Assembly (NCBI GenBank): GCA_002305505.1
Contig: DBRC01000040.1
Location: forward strand, 1 to 56,657
Length of the DNA stretch: 56,657 nt
From: Prevotella sp. UBA1378
Lineage (GTDB): Bacteria; Bacteroidota; Bacteroidia; Bacteroidales; Bacteroidaceae
Direction of reading: 5' to 3'
Each line of letters starts with the position of its first letter. Position 1 is the stretch's first letter. A program made the position numbers and the translations under genes. Of this stretch, positions 53,550 through 56,657 are shown piece by piece. The notes beneath the pieces are model-generated. The model ran no database searches. It saw only the letters and a list, made by a program, of their open reading frames with translations, and was not told the DNA's origin.

Positions 53550-53609
53550 GTGGCGGATTCGACAGACTTCTTCTCCGTTCTCATTTTCTTCTTTGCGTTG
53601 GCAAAGATA
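53540..53609 (-). other. Mini-unit: -7 element and a 14-codon frame ending in the left repeat
   Basis: On the minus strand TATCTTTG (53602-53609) is followed by an ATG at 53582-53584 and a 14-codon frame, MRTEKKSVESATEY, that ends at the TAG shared with the DUF2795 gene and then runs into the repeat's hairpin. It looks like a promoter, a very short ORF and a terminator, or a deletion remnant of a DUF2795-like gene. The rest of 53426-53653 holds nothing else I can name. Confidence 0.3.
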
Positions 53610-53653
53610 CACATTGATTCATACAGGGATTCAGACTTTACTTCAAAAAGGCT

Positions 53654-54694
53654 TCACATCAAAAATTTCTTTAATACAGGGATTCTGCTCAACACGAAAG
53701 AGACACAATAAGATATAATGAAAACAATAAGAGCAAAAAGCGGAATGAAATAAATGGGATTTAAGGATGCAGAATCAATGTTCCCATAATCAAATAGCAC
53801 ATTCATCACAAGAGGGTGTATTATGTAAATTCCAAGGCTCAATTTAGAGGCACTTATTAAAACGGGGTGATATTTTGGAGCTATTTGTTTGTCTTTTATT
53901 ACAACAAAAAGAGCAATAGCCTCAAAAAGTGTAAATACATTAATATACTCATAGAAGAACAAATAAGGAGCACCAACTCGACTGGAAGCAAAAAATGTCA
54001 GAGCACTAACGGCAAAAACGCTCAATATTCCGAGTATGCAAATAATCCTCTTGACCGTTTCCTTAATAGTGTTATTAGCAAGATAATGACCAAGGACAAA
54101 ATAGCCCGCATAACCTAAAGCGATTTTTATTCCAAATTCCTCATAATATTTTTCAGCAAAATCTCTGGCGATATCACTCATATAACCTATAAAAGGGAAT
54201 AGCATTGGGATAAAAAAGGCAGTTACTAACGATAGACATATAAAATACAGTTCCAACTTTTTATCGGCAACTATAACCCTCAATATCGGAACTGTAATAT
54301 AGAGTCCTATCAGCATCTTTATAAACCAAAAATGAAATGGTCCCTGAACCATTCTTCCGACTAAACCTATAAGGCCCTTCTCTCCAATCCCACTATATAC
54401 ACCATAAACAACAGACCAGAAAATAAAGATCAACACAACACGAGTAATATTATTCGCATACAAGCTCTTTATATCTATTTTCTTCTGGGTATCAAGAAAT
54501 AATGCTCCTGAAATCATTACAAAAATTGGCACAGACCATCGTACTAAAGAATCATAAAAGTTTCTTGCATCCCATTCGACTGATGGATAACAGATATCAA
54601 ATCTTTGCGCAGATGTGTGTAGCCATACTACAGCTAATGCTGCGACAACCCTTAAAACATCAAATTGAACAATTCTATTATTACTCGAGGACAT
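53654..54694 (-). CDS. Acyltransferase family 3 membrane protein
   Basis: A 346-residue integral membrane protein with about ten TM helices. The N-terminal motif FDVLRVVAALAVVWLHTSAQ, with the conserved RxxA...H, and the C-terminal GIYIIHPLVMNVL identify an acyltransferase-3 protein, which O-acylates (usually O-acetylates) envelope glycans or similar acceptors. It is much more AT-rich than its neighbours and stands alone between the two copies of a 79-bp repeat, which suggests recent insertion. Acceptor unknown. Confidence 0.9.
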   Translation of the reverse strand: MSSSNNRIVQFDVLRVVAALAVVWLHTSAQRFDICYPSVEWDARNFYDSLVRWSVPIFVMISGALFLDTQKKIDIKSLYANNITRVVLIFIFWSVVYGVYSGIGEKGLIGLVGRMVQGPFHFWFIKMLIGLYITVPILRVIVADKKLELYFICLSLVTAFFIPMLFPFIGYMSDIARDFAEKYYEEFGIKIALGYAGYFVLGHYLANNTIKETVKRIICILGILSVFAVSALTFFASSRVGAPYLFFYEYINVFTLFEAIALFVVIKDKQIAPKYHPVLISASKLSLGIYIIHPLVMNVLFDYGNIDSASLNPIYFIPLFALIVFIISYCVSFVLSRIPVLKKFLM

Positions 54695-54762
54695 GTTTTA
54701 TCTTTTTGCCCGCCAAACACCCATAATCGGACTGTTAAAATAAGATTCCGTTAGCTACAAAA

Positions 54763-55033
54763 GAAAAGCGGGGTATCTGGCTTCTGCCCATTCACATTCC
54801 GAGATCTTCCACAACCTATAGCAGTAAACAGACAGAGCGATACCCAAGGCAACGGTATATACCTACCCGCAGCATCTACCTCTGAATGCTCTTGACTGCT
54901 ATTCTTGAAGTGGAAGTTTCAGAAAGTCAAAACAAAGCGTCAGCGACGCATTTCAAAATGTAGTGCTCCCTATTTCTGCCGTTCCTACCTCCATCAAAAG
55001 TCGGCTCGGCGCGAGTTCACGCGTGCAAAAGTA
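54763..55033 (-). ncRNA. Candidate structured RNA, perhaps 6S-like
   Basis: No credible gene lies in 54695-55162, yet the minus strand has a perfect -7 element TACTTTTG (55026-55033), so a transcript could begin near 55018 and run left. About 245 nt downstream GGGTATC (minus strand of 54839-54845) pairs with GATACCC (54771-54777), with further pairs inside (GCT-CTGTC with GGCAG-A-AGC), and a T-rich stretch follows, as in an intrinsic terminator. A small GCGTC-GCT-GACGC hairpin and the palindrome GGTATATACC also lie inside. A 6S-type RNA (the Bacteroidales-1 motif) is one possibility; I cannot confirm it. It may also be the long leader of the acyltransferase. Confidence 0.4.
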
Positions 55034-55092
55034 CAAATAATTCTGCGATTATTAACATACAAAAAGTAAAATATAGCAATATTTATTAGAAA

Positions 55093-55172
55093 AGCAATGT
55101 AGTGATTTTATTTCAAAACCACTACATTGCTATTTTAATTACATAATTAAATTGTCTACCGACTAATATTCG
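55093..55172. repeat. Right copy of the 79-bp direct repeat
   Basis: Matches the copy at 53471-53549 with 4 mismatches. It includes the end of the DUF2795 gene and a hairpin (AGCAATGTAGTG at 55093-55104 with CACTACATTGCT at 55120-55131), followed on the minus strand by TTTTC, so this is a functional-looking terminator for DUF2795. The repeat pair brackets 1.6 kb that includes the acyltransferase gene. Confidence 0.85.
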
Positions 55173-55384
55173 TCCTCGTTGAACAGGAAATCTTCCTTCG
55201 TCGGATAATCGGGCCAAATATCTTCGATGCTTTCATACACATCACCTTCGTCCTCTACTTCCTGCAGATTTTCCAATACTTCGAGTGGAGCGCCCGAACG
55301 AATTGCATAGTCGATTAATTCGTCTTTTGTTGCAGGCCATGGCGCATCTTCAAGCTTTGAAGCCAATTCTAGTGTCCAATACAT
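55163..55384 (-). CDS. DUF2795 small acidic protein
   Basis: A 73-residue, strongly acidic cytoplasmic protein beginning MYWTLELASKLEDAPWPATKDELIDYA. The segment ELASKLEDAPWPATKDELIDYAIRSGAP (given in part) has the fold pattern of DUF2795, a small helical domain of unknown function; a conserved copy follows the cobalamin adenosyltransferase gene in many Bacteroidales. It has its own -7 element (TATTTTTG at 55420-55427) and ends inside the right copy of the direct repeat. Confidence 0.85.
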   Translation of the reverse strand: MYWTLELASKLEDAPWPATKDELIDYAIRSGAPLEVLENLQEVEDEGDVYESIEDIWPDYPTKEDFLFNEDEY

Positions 55385-55439
55385 AGCTCTTAAAATTTAT
55401 CAATTTCTGAATTTCGCCGCAAAAATAATCATTTTATTC

Positions 55440-56003
55440 TTATTCACAAGAGTTATGCCATTTTTTTTCACTTCGACCTGCAATAAAATTAAGTTTTTTA
55501 GCTAAAACATAGAAGTAATCGGATAAGCGGTTCATATATTGTTGAATTTCAGGCGACACGACAGCCTCTCCCATCAAGGCCACGACCCTGCGTTCGGCCC
55601 GCCGGCATACCGTACGGCAAACATGGGCCTGCGCAGCCGCGGGGGTTCCGCCCGGCAAAACGAATCCGTCCGCCGCAGGCAGTCCCGAAAGTAGCGCATC
55701 GATTTCTTTCTCCATCAGCTCTGTCTCGGAGATACCCAGCTTAGCCGATGCATACAAGGGCGTGCAGCTTTGGTCGGTGGCGAGATGCGTCCCGACGTTG
55801 AACAGATTGCACTGGATACGCTCGAGGATGGCTTTATCTTCCTCTTCCGTCATCATTGCAACCAGCAGACCGACACACGCATTCAATTCGTCTACCGTGC
55901 CATAGGCTTCCAGCCGTATATCCGACTTCTTTATGCGCACCCCGCCGACCAAACTGGTTGTTCCCTTATCCCCAGTCTTTGTATATACCTTTGTTATTTT
56001 CAT
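55440..56003 (-). CDS. PduO-type cob(I)alamin adenosyltransferase
   Basis: Transfers the adenosyl group of ATP to cob(I)alamin to make coenzyme B12. The 187-residue protein has the N-terminal ATP motif TKTGDKGTTSLVGG, then DELNACVGLL, the CRRAERRVV helix and NRLSDYFYVLA with the conserved Arg and Asp. Length is normal for the PduO family. It starts 7 bp after the upstream gene's stop. Confidence 0.95.
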   Translation of the reverse strand: MKITKVYTKTGDKGTTSLVGGVRIKKSDIRLEAYGTVDELNACVGLLVAMMTEEEDKAILERIQCNLFNVGTHLATDQSCTPLYASAKLGISETELMEKEIDALLSGLPAADGFVLPGGTPAAAQAHVCRTVCRRAERRVVALMGEAVVSPEIQQYMNRLSDYFYVLAKKLNFIAGRSEKKWHNSCE

Positions 56004-56010
56004 ACGCCAG

Positions 56011-56640
56011 TTAAAAGTTAATCAGATAATTATGTTTATATCGTTTCTTGTCGAAGAATACAATGCCGGCATCATACAAATCGAACGTCAGCCCTACCCG
56101 CTCGTCTTGCTGTACTGAGCGCCAAAAAGCTTTCGCCTGCTTGTCGCAGTAGATACCTTCAAGTATCAGCAACGTATTTTCATCCGCCACCGATACCACT
56201 TGTTCGAAGAGCAAGTGGCATTCTGCCGTTAAAGGCAGGCGCACCATCTCGGCGGCACTACCGTCGCGGGGCAACTGCTGCCGCACTGTCGAGCGCCGGC
56301 ATCCGGCCTGAATATAACGCGTGTAGGCCGGCACAGTGGGCAGCAAATCGATAACGACTGCCGGTTTCCTGAAGTTGGCCAGCCTGAAATACAATTCGCA
56401 CAGCTTCCTTGTCCTCCTGCCAATTCCCGGCATTTCCGCCGCCAAATCGGCATACGCATAATACGGATAACGCTCATTGACAACATACCTGACAAACCGG
56501 TAGTCAGAAGGCGATTGCACGCCAAAGCCCCTGCAATGGCGGATCCGTCTGAGCCAAACAAGCATTCTGACAATAGCAGTATACATAATAAGAGCGGTTA
56601 ATCCGTTTGTAAATCGTAAAGAATAACGCAAAAAATGCAC
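56011..56640 (-). CDS. Degenerate methyltransferase-like protein
   Basis: A 209-residue protein with an N-terminal hydrophobic stretch (an internal Met near residue 19 is an alternative start). The segment HCRGFGVQSPSDYRFVRYVVNERYPYYAY (given in part) resembles the start of a Bacteroidetes class I methyltransferase family, with HGVHSPF and YYAY landmarks. The glycine-rich SAM-binding motif expected near VVIDLLPTVPAY is missing, so methyl transfer is unlikely or greatly changed. It lies directly upstream of the cobalamin adenosyltransferase gene. Function unknown. Confidence 0.65.
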   Translation of the reverse strand: MHFLRYSLRFTNGLTALIMYTAIVRMLVWLRRIRHCRGFGVQSPSDYRFVRYVVNERYPYYAYADLAAEMPGIGRRTRKLCELYFRLANFRKPAVVIDLLPTVPAYTRYIQAGCRRSTVRQQLPRDGSAAEMVRLPLTAECHLLFEQVVSVADENTLLILEGIYCDKQAKAFWRSVQQDERVGLTFDLYDAGIVFFDKKRYKHNYLINF

Positions 56641-56657
56641 TTTTCGTATATGACGCG

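Noticed and set aside
54763..55033. Region as tmRNA, RNase P RNA or SRP RNA
   Set aside because: I see neither tRNA-like ends with a tag frame, nor the GAGGAAAGUCCG core of RNase P RNA, nor the SRP RNA apical loop.
54763..55033. Region as a retron RNA
   Set aside because: No reverse transcriptase gene is present nearby.

Overview
The window is chromosomal DNA from a member of the Bacteroidales, probably Prevotellaceae-like. The evidence is a SusC/SusD pair, a complete porP-gldK-gldL-gldM-gldN core of the type IX secretion system (absent from most Bacteroides), the conserved block guaB/PPIase/PPIase/OstA/mutL next to recQ-clpX-clpP-tig, and many promoters with the Bacteroidetes -7 signature TAnnTTTG. 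The genus cannot be fixed from sequence reading alone. Most of the window is fairly GC-rich; the RHS locus (about 32.6-37.1 kb) and the acyltransferase segment (about 53.4-55.2 kb) are visibly AT-rich and look acquired.

Layout. 1-12.3 kb, minus strand: housekeeping and envelope biogenesis (start of mutL, small membrane protein, OstA/LptA-like protein, two parvulin-type isomerases, guaB, recQ, clpX, clpP, tig). 12.3-12.9 kb: a long divergent intergenic region holding five small palindromes at an exact 22-bp period and a roughly 200-nt leader with three short ORFs. 12.9-22.3 kb, plus strand: a small pectin locus with a one-piece propeller/Y_Y_Y/AraC membrane regulator, SusC, SusD and a CE8 pectin methylesterase. 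22.4-30.1 kb: mixed metabolic genes, including UDP-glucuronate decarboxylase, two exported flavin-type proteins, a FlK-like thioesterase, a gamma-carbonic anhydrase behind a possible small RNA, an acetyltransferase, a phosphoesterase, waaA and gltX. 30.2-32.3 kb: a 7TM-HD phosphodiesterase. 32.3-37.1 kb: a repeat-rich, AT-rich RHS toxin remnant with a GIY-YIG-like toxin tip and an Imm26-like immunity gene. 37.1-38.8 kb: FadL-like porin. 38.8-47.6 kb, minus strand: the T9SS core operon followed by an outer-membrane barrel gene and priA. 47.7-53.4 kb: a lipobox/TPR/TM/AraC regulator divergent from a four-gene operon that ends in a strong terminator. The operon encodes a small TM coiled-coil protein, a CsgG/FlgT-like exported protein, a leukocidin-like pore-forming lipoprotein and a small lipoprotein. 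53.4-55.2 kb: an acyltransferase and a probable structured RNA, bracketed by a 79-bp direct repeat. 55.2-56.6 kb: DUF2795 protein, cobalamin adenosyltransferase and a degenerate methyltransferase-like protein.

The strongest candidates for something undescribed are the regulator plus pore-forming-lipoprotein operon, with four roughly 21-bp-phased repeats in its control region, and the 22-bp-phased palindrome array upstream of the pectin regulator. The repeat-bracketed acyltransferase cassette and the RHS remnant, whose immunity gene appears to have its own near-leaderless promoter, are the next most interesting.
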